This document shows positions 1 through 9,061 of a stretch of DNA of 64,000 nucleotides, piece after piece. Each line of letters opens with the position of its first letter. Position 1 is the stretch's first letter. Source of the stretch: Lentzea flava (lineage in GTDB: Bacteria; Actinomycetota; Actinomycetes; Mycobacteriales; Pseudonocardiaceae); NCBI RefSeq assembly GCF_014648475.1, contig NZ_BMRE01000003.1:186001-250000 (forward strand), read 5' to 3'. The translations under genes and the position numbers were made by a program. The notes under the pieces were generated by a model. The model did not search any database. It was not told the DNA's origin and saw only the letters and a program-made list of their open reading frames with translations.

Positions 1-1212
1 AACGACAGCGACGCGAGCGACTGCAACAGCCACGGCACGCACGTCGCCGGCACGATCGGCGGCACGACCTACGGCGGCGCGAAGAACGTGACCATCCACG
101 CCGTCAGAGTGCTGGGATGTGGCGGCTCCAGCCCCGACTCGGTCGTCACCGCCGGTGTCGACTGGGTGACGCGCAACGCGGTCAAGCCCGCGGTGGTGAA
201 CATGAGCCTGCGCGGCACCGCGAACCAGGTGCAGGACACGGCAGTCCGCAACTCGATCGCCGCCGGCCTCACCTACGTCGTCGCGGCGGGCAACGACGGC
301 GCCAACGCGTGCAACTACAGCCCCGCCCGCGTTCCCGAGGCGATCACCGTCGGCAACACCACCAGTTCCGACACCCGCAACAGCAGTTCGAACTACGGGT
401 CCTGCCTGGACATCTTCGCGCCGGGCACGAGCGTGGTCTCGGCGACGAACACCAGCGACACCGCCACGGCCACCAAGAGCGGCACCTCGATGGCCTCACC
501 GCTGGTGGCCTCCGCCGCCGCGCTGTACCTCGAGAAGAACCCTGCCGCCACGCCGCAGCAGGTGCGCGACGCGCTGATTTCCTGCGCCACAACGGGTGTC
601 GTCGGCAGTGCGGGATCCGGTTCGCCGGACCGCCTGCTCCACGCGCTGTGCGCGCCGGTCACGCCGCCGGTGTGGGCGGACGACTTCGAGTCCGACAAGG
701 GCTGGACGATGAACCCGGCCGGCACGGACACCGCGACCACCGGCCGGTTCGAGCGCGGCGACCCGGAGCAGACGACCGCGAGCAACGGCCAGATCAAGCA
801 GCTCGGCACGACGGTGAGCGGGACGAACTGTCTCGTGACCGGCCGTCTCGCGGGCAGCGGCGACGGTGCGAACGACGTCGACGGCGGTGTCACCTCCGCC
901 GCCTCGCCGCTGATCAGCATCCCGGCCGGCGGCAAGCTCACCTTCTCCTACACCTACGCGCACGGCTCCAACTCGTCGAGCGCGGACTACCTGCGGATCA
1001 AGGTTCTCGACGGCGGCACCGCCACGACGGTGTTCGAGCGGCTCGGCGCGGCTTCCGAACGCGCGGGCTCCTGGCAGAGCGCGACGGTGGACCTCTCCCC
1101 GTACGCGGGCAGGCAGATCAGGCTCCTCGTCGAGACCGCGGACGCGAGCGGGGCGTCGTTGTGGGAGGCGGCTGTGGACGACTTCGGCATTCAGAGTTAT
1201 CCAGCTGCCTGA
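1..1212 (+). CDS. Subtilisin-like (S8) secreted serine protease, 5' end outside window
   Basis: The frame is open from base 1, so the gene is cut by the window edge; signal peptide, propeptide and catalytic Asp lie upstream. The catalytic His is in NSHGTHVAGT at codons 9-18 and the nucleophile Ser in SGTSMASP at codon 163, with the oxyanion Asn region in AAGNDGANACNYSPARV before it. The protease domain ends near codon 215. Codons about 222-403 form a separate domain beginning DDFESDKGW and ending in WEAAVDDFGI, which is nearly duplicated at the end of the metallophosphatase at 1352. Such C-terminal jelly-roll-like domains are usual on exported actinobacterial proteases. Function as an extracellular peptidase is secure; the role of the tail is unknown. 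Confidence 0.93.
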   Translation, partial: NDSDASDCNSHGTHVAGTIGGTTYGGAKNVTIHAVRVLGCGGSSPDSVVTAGVDWVTRNAVKPAVVNMSLRGTANQVQDTAVRNSIAAGLTYVVAAGNDGANACNYSPARVPEAITVGNTTSSDTRNSSSNYGSCLDIFAPGTSVVSATNTSDTATATKSGTSMASPLVASAAALYLEKNPAATPQQVRDALISCATTGVVGSAGSGSPDRLLHALCAPVTPPVWADDFESDKGWTMNPAGTDTATTGRFERGDPEQTTASNGQIKQLGTTVSGTNCLVTGRLAGSGDGANDVDGGVTSAASPLISIPAGGKLTFSYTYAHGSNSSSADYLRIKVLDGGTATTVFERLGAASERAGSWQSATVDLSPYAGRQIRLLVETADASGASLWEAAVDDFGIQSYPAA

Positions 1213-1220
1213 AAGTCAGT

Positions 1221-1260
1221 TCGTTGACGGTCGTTGAACGCTCGTTAAGGTCACCTCAAA
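1221..1260. promoter_or_regulatory. Possible PhoP (PHO-box-like) direct repeats
   Basis: Three repeats of TCGTT(G)AA/AC spaced 10-11 bases (starting 1221, 1231, 1242) stand in the 140-base gap before the metallophosphatase gene; on the other strand they read GTTCAACGACC and GTCAACGAACT. Actinobacterial PhoP binds 11-base direct repeats of the GTTCA type, and a secreted phosphatase is a typical target. The repeats are seen; the regulator is inferred. Confidence 0.35.
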
Positions 1261-1351
1261 CAGAATAAATCGCGTGCCGGTCCGGCACTCCTCGGCGGAT
1301 CGGCCCGCGATTCCAGTTCCCGGAATTCCCCCTGCATTCAGAGGAACCACC

Positions 1352-3448
1352 ATGAAATCTCTCCTGCGCGGACGATGGCGCGCATCGACGATTTACGCGG
1401 CGGCGGCCGTGGTGACGGTGGCGGCGGCCGTCGTCGCGCTGCCGTCCGGCGGTGACGTCAAGCCGCTCGCGGCCGCGGTACCCGACGTGCCGCAGGTGCC
1501 GCAGCTCGCGGAGCCCGGCACGCAGTCGGCCGCGGTGGCGTTCGCGAACTCGGCCGGCGGCGGGCAGGTCTGCCAGCCGGGAGCGCAGTGGCTGAGGTTG
1601 CGCTTCACCGACCTGACGTTGCGCGGCAACGACTCCGTCACCGTCACCGGGACGAAGTCGGGCTCCTACACGTTCACCGCCGCGCACTGGCCGGGAAAAG
1701 CCTTCCACACCAAGGCTTTCGAGGGCGACTGCGTGCGGGTGAGCCCCAGCTTCGCCGACAGCGGCAGCAGGTACGCGGTCGACTCCTACCAGTACGGCAC
1801 CCAGGCGCTCGCCGCGGCGACGGCGACCGTGGCGGCGATCGGCGACGTGTGCGGCTCCGCGTGCAACCAGACGGCGCCGGTGGTGAAGAACATCAACCCG
1901 CAGGCGCTGATCCTGGCCGGCGACATCGCCTACGACAGCGGTTCGTCCTCGGACTTCAGGGACAGGTACGACCCGTACTACGGTCAGTTCAAGTCGATCA
2001 CCTACCCGTCGCCGGGCAACCACGAGTACGGCACGTCCGGCGCGGCGGGCTACTTCGACTACTTCGGCGCGCGGGCGGGCGAACGCGGCAAGGGCTACTA
2101 CAGCTACGACGTCGGCGACTGGCACTTCATCGCGTTGAACTCCAACATCACGCGCGACGCGAGCTCGGCGCAGGTGACATGGCTGAAGAACGACCTCGCG
2201 GCGAACACCAAGCCGTGCACCGCGGCCTACTGGCACCACCCGCGGTTCAGCCGCGGCGACCACGGCGACAACACCTCGGTGACGCCGTTCTTCGACGCGC
2301 TCTACAACGCCAAGGCAGACCTGATCATCGTCGGCCACGACCACAACTACCAGCGGTACGCGCCCGCGAAGTCGAACGGCACGAGGGACGCGAACGGCGT
2401 GCGGCAGTTGCTCATCGGCACCGGTGGCAAGGCGCTGTACAGGTTCAACCAGAGCACGGTCGGGCCGGTGGAGGCCAGCAACGACAACACCTTCGGCGTC
2501 GGCAAGCTCACGCTCACCGCGACCGGCTACCGCAGCGACTTCGTGCCCGTGTCCGGGCGCGACTACACCGACACGGTGTCCGGTACGTGCCACAAGGCCG
2601 CCAGCTCGCCGAGCTTCTCCGTCGGCGCCACGCCGTCGTCGGTGGCCGTCCCCGCCGGCACGTCCAGGACCGTGAGCGTCGACGTCGGCGCGACCGGTGG
2701 CTTCACGGGCAGCGTGGCCTTGTCGGTGTCCGGTCTGCCCTCGGGCGTCACCGGTTCCTTCTCGCCCTCCTCGGTGACCGCGCCCGGCACCTCCACGTTG
2801 ACGCTCACCGCGTCGGCGACCGCGTCCGGCTCGGCGACGGCGACGATCACCGGTACGTCGGGCGGCGTCAGCAAGACGGCGTCGGTCAGCGTCACCGCCG
2901 GTGACACGCCGGCGGGTTTCACCGACGACTTCGAGTCCGACAAGGGCTGGGTCGTCAACGCCTCCGGCTCCGACACCGCGACCACCGGCAAATGGGAACG
3001 CGGTGATCCGGAGGAGACCAGGGAGGCCGACGGGTCGGTCAAGCAGCTCGGCACCACCACGAGCGGCACGAACTGCTTGGTGACGGGCCGGCTCGCCGGC
3101 GCCAGTGACGGCGCCAACGACGTGGACGGAGGCCTGACGTCGATGACCTCGCCGCAGATCTCCGTCCCGTCCGGCGGCAAGCTCACGTTCTCCTACACCT
3201 TCGCCCACGGCGACAACTCGTCCACATCGGACTTCTTCCGGGTCCACGTGCTGGACGGGACGTCGAAGGTGAAGGTGTTCGAGAAGCTCGGCGCGTCCGG
3301 TGTGAAGGTCGCGGGCGGGTGGCAGACCGCCACCGTCGACCTCGCACAGTTCGCCGGGCGCAGCGTGAAGCTCGTCATCGAGGCGGCGGACGCGAGCACC
3401 GCGTCGCTGTGGGAGTCCGCCGTGGATGACGTTCGCGTCACTGGATGA
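1352..3448 (+). CDS. Secreted purple-acid-phosphatase-like metallophosphoesterase
   Basis: A 698-residue exported protein. I start it at the ATG at 1352, behind AGAGGAACC, because the 26 earlier in-frame residues do not look like protein. A hydrophobic signal segment covers residues about 12-43. Dinuclear-metal motifs follow in order: IGDVCGS (about 165), AGDIAYDSG (about 190), PGNHEYG (about 225), YWHHPRFS (about 300) and VGHDHNYQRYAP (about 330), the pattern of the calcineurin-like fold. Residues about 420-515 form an Ig-like domain rich in Ser/Thr/Val, and residues about 525-698 form the same C-terminal domain as the protease just upstream. It likely scavenges phosphate outside the cell; the natural substrate is not evident. 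Confidence 0.9.
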   Translation: MKSLLRGRWRASTIYAAAAVVTVAAAVVALPSGGDVKPLAAAVPDVPQVPQLAEPGTQSAAVAFANSAGGGQVCQPGAQWLRLRFTDLTLRGNDSVTVTGTKSGSYTFTAAHWPGKAFHTKAFEGDCVRVSPSFADSGSRYAVDSYQYGTQALAAATATVAAIGDVCGSACNQTAPVVKNINPQALILAGDIAYDSGSSSDFRDRYDPYYGQFKSITYPSPGNHEYGTSGAAGYFDYFGARAGERGKGYYSYDVGDWHFIALNSNITRDASSAQVTWLKNDLAANTKPCTAAYWHHPRFSRGDHGDNTSVTPFFDALYNAKADLIIVGHDHNYQRYAPAKSNGTRDANGVRQLLIGTGGKALYRFNQSTVGPVEASNDNTFGVGKLTLTATGYRSDFVPVSGRDYTDTVSGTCHKAASSPSFSVGATPSSVAVPAGTSRTVSVDVGATGGFTGSVALSVSGLPSGVTGSFSPSSVTAPGTSTLTLTASATASGSATATITGTSGGVSKTASVSVTAGDTPAGFTDDFESDKGWVVNASGSDTATTGKWERGDPEETREADGSVKQLGTTTSGTNCLVTGRLAGASDGANDVDGGLTSMTSPQISVPSGGKLTFSYTFAHGDNSSTSDFFRVHVLDGTSKVKVFEKLGASGVKVAGGWQTATVDLAQFAGRSVKLVIEAADASTASLWESAVDDVRVTG

Positions 3449-3458
3449 GGGAAGACGT

Positions 3459-3494
3459 GCGCACGGTCTCGGACCCTGCACCGGGGCCGTGCGC
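3459..3494 (+). terminator. Hairpin after metallophosphatase gene
   Basis: GCGCACGG at 3459-3466 pairs perfectly with CCGTGCGC at 3487-3494, with further G/C pairing in the 20-base loop. It begins ten bases after the phosphatase stop and has no T-tract, as is common for actinobacterial terminators. Confidence 0.5.
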
Positions 3495-3520
3495 GCGTTC
3501 TCGACCGGAAGGGCTTCCCC

Positions 3521-4720
3521 ATGTACGTCTCCTCTGTTCGTGCCGGCACACCTTCGGATCGTGACCGGTCGTCCCACCCGATTCCCGCGACGGTCATCGG
3601 GCTCGGCGTCGTCAGCCTGATCACCGACCTGTCGGCCGAGATGGTCACCGCGGTGTTGCCGCTGTACCTGGTCTACGGGCTGGGCGTCGGGTACCTGCAG
3701 CTCGGCGCGATCGACGGGCTTTACACCGGTGCCACGGCGTTGCTGCGGCTGGCCGGTGGGCACCTGGCCGATCGGCTGCAGCGGCCGAAAGCCGTGGCGC
3801 TCTTCGGTTACGGCCTGTCCGCACTGACGAAGCTCGGGTTTCCTCTCGCCGGGTCGTCGGTCGCCGGAATGGGGTTGGTGATCGGCGTCGACCGCGCGGG
3901 CAAGGGGATCCGGACGGGGCCGCGCGACGCGATGATCACGCTGGCCACGCCGTCGGACGCGCTGGGCCGGGCGTTCGGCGTGCATCGGGCGCTGGACACG
4001 GCGGGTGCGCTGCTCGGGCCCCTGGTGGCGTTCGGGTTGTTGAGCCTGCTGTTCATGGACTACACGTCGGTGTTCGCGGTGAGCTTCTGCTGCGCGGTGC
4101 TCGCCGTGGTGGTGCTGGCGGTGTTCGTCCGTCAGCCCGCCGGGGTCGCGGCCCGGCGGCCCGGGTTGTCGTGGAACGTCCTGCGGGATCGTCAGGTGCG
4201 GCGGGCGGTGCTGATCGTCGCGCTGCTCGGCGCGTGCACGGTCGGCGACATGTTCCTGTTCGTCGGTGTGCAGAAGACCGCCGGGCTGCCGGCCGGTGTG
4301 CTGCCGTTGCTGCCGCTGGTGACCGCGTTGACGTTCATGGTGGCGGCGGCGCCGATCGGGAAGATGGCCGACCGTCTCGGGCGCTGGAAGGTTTTCCTCG
4401 CGGGGCACGTCGTGTTGTTCCTCGCCTATGCGCTGATGGCTTTCTCCTGGGGCGGATGGATTTCCGCTGCGGTGGTCCTGCTGGCGCACGGTGTGTTCTA
4501 CGCCTGCACGGACGGAGTGCTGATGGCGTACGTCGGACCGTTGGTGCCGGAGCCGGTGCGCGCGACCGGGCTGGCGTTCGTCCAAACAGGACAGGCGCTC
4601 GCTCGTGCGGCCGGCGCGGTGCTGTTCGGCGTGGTGGCGACCGGGTTGTCGCTGGCGCCCGCGTTCGGGGTGTTCGCCGCGTTGCTCGCGGTCGCCGTCG
4701 TGGTGGGAGCACGCCGATGA
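3521..4720 (+). CDS. MFS transporter
   Basis: A 399-residue integral membrane protein with about twelve hydrophobic segments. The loop motif GGHLADRLQRPKAVALFG after helix 2 and GKMADRLGRWKVFL after helix 8 are the classical MFS A-motifs, and DRAGKGIRTGPRDAMI is typical of a poorly characterised MFS subgroup. The first 20 residues are hydrophilic. Substrate unknown. Its stop overlaps the next start (ATGA), so it is probably translated with the two exported proteins and serine ammonia-lyase that follow; an amino-acid or drug substrate would both fit and I cannot choose. Confidence 0.85.
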   Translation: MYVSSVRAGTPSDRDRSSHPIPATVIGLGVVSLITDLSAEMVTAVLPLYLVYGLGVGYLQLGAIDGLYTGATALLRLAGGHLADRLQRPKAVALFGYGLSALTKLGFPLAGSSVAGMGLVIGVDRAGKGIRTGPRDAMITLATPSDALGRAFGVHRALDTAGALLGPLVAFGLLSLLFMDYTSVFAVSFCCAVLAVVVLAVFVRQPAGVAARRPGLSWNVLRDRQVRRAVLIVALLGACTVGDMFLFVGVQKTAGLPAGVLPLLPLVTALTFMVAAAPIGKMADRLGRWKVFLAGHVVLFLAYALMAFSWGGWISAAVVLLAHGVFYACTDGVLMAYVGPLVPEPVRATGLAFVQTGQALARAAGAVLFGVVATGLSLAPAFGVFAALLAVAVVVGARR

Positions 4721-5619
4721 AGCGAACCGTGCTGGGGGTGGTGCTGATGGCCGCCGTGCTGGTGGCGGGTGCGGTGTTCGTCGGCATGCGGGCCGTCGGT
4801 GCGCGGCCCGCGGAAGCGTCGCTGGACCTGCGCAGCGGCGAGCTGGTGTACGTCGATCCGGCGGGCCGGGTGCGCCAGGCGGGTCGCACCGGGCCCGCCT
4901 GCCAGCGGGTCGACGTCGCCGCGGGCACCCTGGTGTGCCTGCGGGCCACGGCGATACCCGCGCAGTCGGAGATCGTGGTGCTCGACGCGGCCGGGGAACG
5001 TCTCCGGCTGAGCGAGTGGGGCGCCCCGAGCCGGGCACGGGTGTCGCCGTCGGGCAAGGTCGTGATGTGGACCGTGTTCCGCGCCGGTGACTCCTACCTG
5101 GGCGGCGTGGGCACGTTCTCCACGACGGCCGGCATCTACGACCTGAAGCGCGGTGAGCACTACGGCTCGTTGGAGGACTTCAGGCTCGTGGTGGACGGTG
5201 TCGACCACACCGCGGACGACGTGAACTACTGGGGGATCACGTTCACGCGGGACGACCGGTCGTTCTACGCCACGGCGGCGTCCGGCGGGAAGACGTGGCT
5301 GGTGCGCGGTTCGCTGGACACGCGTGTCCTGACGTCGGTGCGGGAGAACGTGGAGTGCCCGTCGCTGTCGCCTGACGGTCGCCGCATCGCCTACAAGTTC
5401 CGGACCGGCGACCTCTGGCGGTTGCACGTGCTGGACCTGGCTTCCGGCACGGATGTCGCGCTGGCCGAGCCGCAGCACGTCGACGACCAGCCGCAGTGGC
5501 TCGACGACTCCTGGGTGGCCTACGGGCGGGACAGGGCCATCTGGAAGGTGCCCGCGTCCGGTGGCGGGAGTCCCGAGCTCGTCCACGCGGACGCGGCTTC
5601 ACCAGCGGTGGCCCGATGA
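4717..5619 (+). CDS. Membrane-anchored TolB-like beta-propeller protein
   Basis: A 300-residue protein starting at the ATG that overlaps the MFS stop. Residues 5-27 are a single hydrophobic signal or anchor segment. The rest contains repeated propeller-like strands: [51 protein letters not shown] and [15 protein letters not shown], matching the SPDG..IAY signature of TolB/PD40 repeats. It probably faces outside. Neighbours with the same coupling suggest one operon with the MFS and the protein at 5616. No enzyme motif is seen. Confidence 0.75.
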   Translation: MKRTVLGVVLMAAVLVAGAVFVGMRAVGARPAEASLDLRSGELVYVDPAGRVRQAGRTGPACQRVDVAAGTLVCLRATAIPAQSEIVVLDAAGERLRLSEWGAPSRARVSPSGKVVMWTVFRAGDSYLGGVGTFSTTAGIYDLKRGEHYGSLEDFRLVVDGVDHTADDVNYWGITFTRDDRSFYATAASGGKTWLVRGSLDTRVLTSVRENVECPSLSPDGRRIAYKFRTGDLWRLHVLDLASGTDVALAEPQHVDDQPQWLDDSWVAYGRDRAIWKVPASGGGSPELVHADAASPAVAR

Positions 5620-6575
5620 CGCACCGGGTGGCGCTGGTCGTGGCTGCCCTGGCAGCGGCTGCACTGGTCGTCGCGCCGGGGCCGGTCCGCGCACCCGGCC
5701 GTCCCGCGGTGGCACCGGCCGTGACCGATGCCTGGCCGGGTGCGCGGATCTCCACGGTGCCGGGAAACCTGCCCGGCGGCGCCGTTTTCGCCCCGCTGTC
5801 ACCGGATCTGCGTGCGGGCGAGTCCGGTGGCCGGCTGGTGGTCGACGGTTCCGTGGTGCGCGAGGGCCCTGCGCAGTACGCGCTGGCCGCGACGTCGCTG
5901 GTGTGGCTGGAGCGCGGCACCGGGCTGTTCAGGATGGCCGACTCCGTGGCCGAGCTGATCACCGCGGACATCGGCAACGTGGTGGTGCTGGAGTCGCAGT
6001 ACGACGTGGTCGTGCACGACGACCATGTCAGCTGGGCTGCTGCCGGGCCGGAAGGCAGCACCGAGATCCGCACGGTCGCGCTGACCGGGGGAGCGGTGGA
6101 AACGGTTGTGCTGCAAGGAAAGCTGGCGCTCACGGAGTGGCCGTACGCGACCAGTGCCGAGATCGAGCAGGGCGGCCCGTCGACGTTGGTCGACGTGCGC
6201 ACGGCGGCCAGGACGGTGGTGCACGGCCAGAGCTTCGAGCTGATCGACTGCACGCCGTCGTGGTGCCGCGTCCAGGTGCTGCGCCAGGGCGGCAGCGCAC
6301 GGCTCGACCTGATGCGCCCGGACGGCACCGAGCGGCGCCGCGTCGGCGGTTCCGGCCTGCGCCCGGCGGTTCCGGACGTCCTGCTGCTCGACCGCTTCGC
6401 CGTGCTGGTGGACGACTCGCGGGGCGCGCTGTGCCTGTACGACGTGGATCGCGGCCAGCTCGCCGACCTCGCCTCGTCGTTCGGCACCGTCGTCGCGCGC
6501 GGGAACGCCGTGTGGTGGTCGACCGGCGACAACACAGCGTTGACCTGGCACACGATCGACGTGGGGGAACTGTGA
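5616..6575 (+). CDS. Secreted hypothetical protein, propeller-like
   Basis: A 319-residue product with a cleavable-looking signal peptide ([19 protein letters not shown] then Pro/Ala rich). The mature part is made of short alternating hydrophobic strands with Asp/Gly turns and one likely disulfide (CTPSWC). It resembles a diverged copy of the upstream propeller protein but lacks clear SPDG repeats. The start overlaps the upstream stop by four bases and its own stop overlaps the start of sdaA. Function not recognised. Confidence 0.7.
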   Translation: MTHRVALVVAALAAAALVVAPGPVRAPGRPAVAPAVTDAWPGARISTVPGNLPGGAVFAPLSPDLRAGESGGRLVVDGSVVREGPAQYALAATSLVWLERGTGLFRMADSVAELITADIGNVVVLESQYDVVVHDDHVSWAAAGPEGSTEIRTVALTGGAVETVVLQGKLALTEWPYATSAEIEQGGPSTLVDVRTAARTVVHGQSFELIDCTPSWCRVQVLRQGGSARLDLMRPDGTERRRVGGSGLRPAVPDVLLLDRFAVLVDDSRGALCLYDVDRGQLADLASSFGTVVARGNAVWWSTGDNTALTWHTIDVGEL

Positions 6576-7858
6576 AGACCAGCGTGTTCGACCTGTTCAG
6601 CATCGGCATCGGCCCGTCGAGCTCGCACACGGTGGGCCCGATGCGCGCGGCTCGGATGTTCGCGCTCACGGTGCCGCCGGGCGCCTCGTCGGTGACGGTC
6701 CGCCTGCACGGTTCGCTGGGCGCGACCGGTCTCGGCCACGGCTCGGACGTCGCCGTGCTGCTGGGCTTGGAGGGCAGCCGCCCGGAGGACGTGGACATCG
6801 CGTCGATCCCGGCCAGGATCGCCCGCATTCGCGCGAGCGGCGAGGTGCGGCTGCTGGGGGAGCGGTACGTGCGGGCGTGCGTGGTGCTGGACTCCCGCCC
6901 GTTGCCCGAGCACCCGAACGGCATGGTGTTCGAGGCCGGTGATCACTCCCGCACCTACTACTCGGTCGGGGGCGGGTTCGTGGTGTCGTCGCTGGACGAG
7001 GTCGCCGACCCGCCGCCGGTGCCGCATCCGTTCCGCTCCGGCGCCGATCTGGTCACCGCGTGCGAGTCCGCCGGACTGTCGATCGCCGAGCTGATGCGGC
7101 GCAACGAGTGCGCGTGGCGTCCGGAGTCCGAAGTGGACAGTGGGCTTGCCGCGATCTGGCGCGTGATGCAGGAGTGCGTGCGGTGGGGCTGTGCCCGTGA
7201 CGGCGTGCTCCCCGGTGGCCTGAACGTGCCGCGCCGGGCCAAGGCGTTGCTGGAGACGTTGTCCGTCAGCGACGCCGAACCGCAGGACTGGGTGAGCCTC
7301 TACGCGTTGGCGGTGAACGAGGAGAACGCCTCCGGTGGCCGCGTGGTGACCGCGCCGACGAACGGCGCCGCCGGAATCGTGCCCGCCGTGCTGCACTACT
7401 ACACGCGCTTCGTCTCGGCGTCGGGCGTCTCCGACTTCCTGCTGACCGCGGGCGCGATCGGCGTGGTGCTGAAGGAAACCGGCTCGATCTCCGGTGCCGA
7501 GGTCGGCTGCCAGGGCGAGGTCGGCTCGGCGTGCGCGATGGCCGCGGCCGGGCTCTGCGCCGTGCTGGGCGGAACGGTCCGCCAGATCGAGAACGCCGCC
7601 GAGATCGGCCTCGAACACCACCTGGGCCTCACCTGCGACCCGATCGGCGGCCTGGTCCAGATCCCGTGCATCGAACGCAACGCCGTGGCCGCCGTGACCG
7701 CGATCACCGCGGCACGCCTGGCGTTGCGCGGGGACGGCGCCCATTTCGTCCACCTCGACGATGCCATCGCCACGTTGCGCGAAACCGGTGCCGACATGAG
7801 CGACAAGTACAAGGAGACCGCGCGCGGCGGCCTGGCGGTGAACGTCGTGGAGTGCTGA
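6572..7858 (+). CDS. sdaA: L-serine ammonia-lyase, iron-sulfur type
   Basis: Converts L-serine to pyruvate and ammonia. The 428-residue protein starts at the GTG overlapping the previous stop and opens with [21 protein letters not shown], the family signature. Both domains are fused in one chain, as in other actinobacteria and E. coli. The three cysteines expected to hold the 4Fe-4S cluster are present in [17 protein letters not shown] and VQIPCIERN with the canonical spacings of 42 and 11. The substrate loop [20 protein letters not shown] is intact. Coupling to two exported propeller proteins and an MFS gene is unusual and unexplained. Confidence 0.95.
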   Translation: MKTSVFDLFSIGIGPSSSHTVGPMRAARMFALTVPPGASSVTVRLHGSLGATGLGHGSDVAVLLGLEGSRPEDVDIASIPARIARIRASGEVRLLGERYVRACVVLDSRPLPEHPNGMVFEAGDHSRTYYSVGGGFVVSSLDEVADPPPVPHPFRSGADLVTACESAGLSIAELMRRNECAWRPESEVDSGLAAIWRVMQECVRWGCARDGVLPGGLNVPRRAKALLETLSVSDAEPQDWVSLYALAVNEENASGGRVVTAPTNGAAGIVPAVLHYYTRFVSASGVSDFLLTAGAIGVVLKETGSISGAEVGCQGEVGSACAMAAAGLCAVLGGTVRQIENAAEIGLEHHLGLTCDPIGGLVQIPCIERNAVAAVTAITAARLALRGDGAHFVHLDDAIATLRETGADMSDKYKETARGGLAVNVVEC

Positions 7859-7898
7859 TACGGTGGCCACGCTCGATTTGCGAACTCTGGGGGTTTCG

Positions 7899-8894
7899 AT
7901 GAGCCGAAGGCTCGGCTTTGCGCTGTCCGCGGCACTCCTGGCGACGGTCGTCGTCACCACGCCGGCCCACGCGGCCGCCACCGACCTCGGTGGCCTCGAA
8001 GGCGGCACGTGGCACTCCGCGCAGGCGATCAACGACGCGGGCGTGGCGGTGGGCAGATCCCGTGCCAGCGGCAAGCCCGAACGCGGCGTCAAGTACGACG
8101 GCGCGCCCACCGAGGTGGCCGGTCCGGCGGGACTGAACACCAGGCTCACGTCGATCAACAACAACGGTGTGATGGCGGGTAGCGCGTTCGAGCCGTGGGT
8201 CAGCAGCACGGCGACGCGGTTCTACCCGGACGGCACGTACCAGCTGCTGGACTCGTACCCCGGCTACGCCTTCGCGAGCGGGCAGGCGATCGACGACAGC
8301 GGCACCGTCTACGGCACGGTGTTCGACGGGAACAGCTCGCAACTGCCGGTCAAGTGGGACGGCACCGGCGCGCTCACCCTGCTGCCCATGCCCGACGGCA
8401 TGACCAGCGCGGTGCTGACCGGCGCCTCGAACGGGTACGCCGTCGGCTACGTCTACGCGCTCGGGCGGGAGTCCACCGCGGTGCGCTGGAACCCCGACGG
8501 CACCTTCACCAGGCTCGCCGGCCTGGCCGACCGCGCCACGAGCTACGCCAGGGCGGTCAACCGGCACGGCGAGGTGGTCGGTGAGGCCTTCACCGCGAAC
8601 AACCAGGCCGTGTCCGGCGTGCGGTGGGACGTCGACGGCAAGATCGTCACGATGTACGGCCACGGCAACACCCACCCGCGGGGCATCAACGACCACGGCG
8701 TCGCGGTCGGCTTCACCACGGTCACGACGTCGGACAACATCCCGATGCGCTGGGACACCAGTGGCAACGGGACCGACCTCGGCCGCCCGAACGGCGCTCG
8801 CAAGGCCGAAGCCGTCAGCATCAACAACAACGGCGTGATCGTCGGCTACACCGGCGAGGGCACGGCACCGCTGACCGCGGTGAAGTGGAGCTAG
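7899..8894 (+). CDS. Secreted HAF-repeat protein
   Basis: A 331-residue exported protein. I prefer the ATG at 7899 to the GTG at 7863 because it gives a clean signal peptide (MSRRLGFALSAALLATVVV ending AHA). The mature protein carries about seven repeats built on the pattern AINDAGVAVG/SINNNGVMAG followed by a WDG or WNPDG strand, the HAF/extracellular propeller repeat. No catalytic residues are evident. Its TAG stop lies inside the first CTAG of the 167-bp fold-back element, so the element edge supplies or has been placed exactly at the stop codon. Confidence 0.8.
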   Translation: MSRRLGFALSAALLATVVVTTPAHAAATDLGGLEGGTWHSAQAINDAGVAVGRSRASGKPERGVKYDGAPTEVAGPAGLNTRLTSINNNGVMAGSAFEPWVSSTATRFYPDGTYQLLDSYPGYAFASGQAIDDSGTVYGTVFDGNSSQLPVKWDGTGALTLLPMPDGMTSAVLTGASNGYAVGYVYALGRESTAVRWNPDGTFTRLAGLADRATSYARAVNRHGEVVGEAFTANNQAVSGVRWDVDGKIVTMYGHGNTHPRGINDHGVAVGFTTVTTSDNIPMRWDTSGNGTDLGRPNGARKAEAVSINNNGVIVGYTGEGTAPLTAVKWS

Positions 8895-9057
8895 TGGCGC
8901 GTCTCGGAACGTTGGCGAGGTAATCCACGCTCAGCAGGGCACCTCGCGGCACCGCCCCCACGCCCCCGTACAACCAGTACGAGGACGTGGGGGCGGTGCC
9001 GCGATGCACCCGTCTGACCGCGAATTCCCCCGGCAACGTTCCGAGCCACACCACTAG
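8891..9057. repeat. 167-bp fold-back element, copy 1 (MITE-like)
   Basis: The element begins CTAGTGG and ends CCACTAG and is itself an imperfect palindrome: two 71-base arms, same length without gaps and about 80 percent alike, around a 25-base centre. The inner 18 bases of the arms (TCGCGGCACCGCCCCCAC) pair perfectly. An identical copy in reverse orientation lies at 13760-13926. No coding capacity. It lies between the convergent HAF gene and the LuxR gene and may also end transcription. It looks like a non-autonomous, miniature inverted-repeat element with a CTAG target or border. Confidence 0.9.
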
Positions 9058-9061
9058 AACC

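Noticed and set aside
1256..5038. Very long minus-strand open frame (1260 codons) opposite the phosphatase and MFS genes
   Set aside because: Arg/His/Gly-rich translation without motifs; it is the complement of well-supported genes and a usual artefact of high-GC coding DNA.
5243..8209. 988-codon minus-strand frame across the propeller and sdaA genes
   Set aside because: Antisense shadow; the forward genes have intact catalytic and cluster-binding residues.
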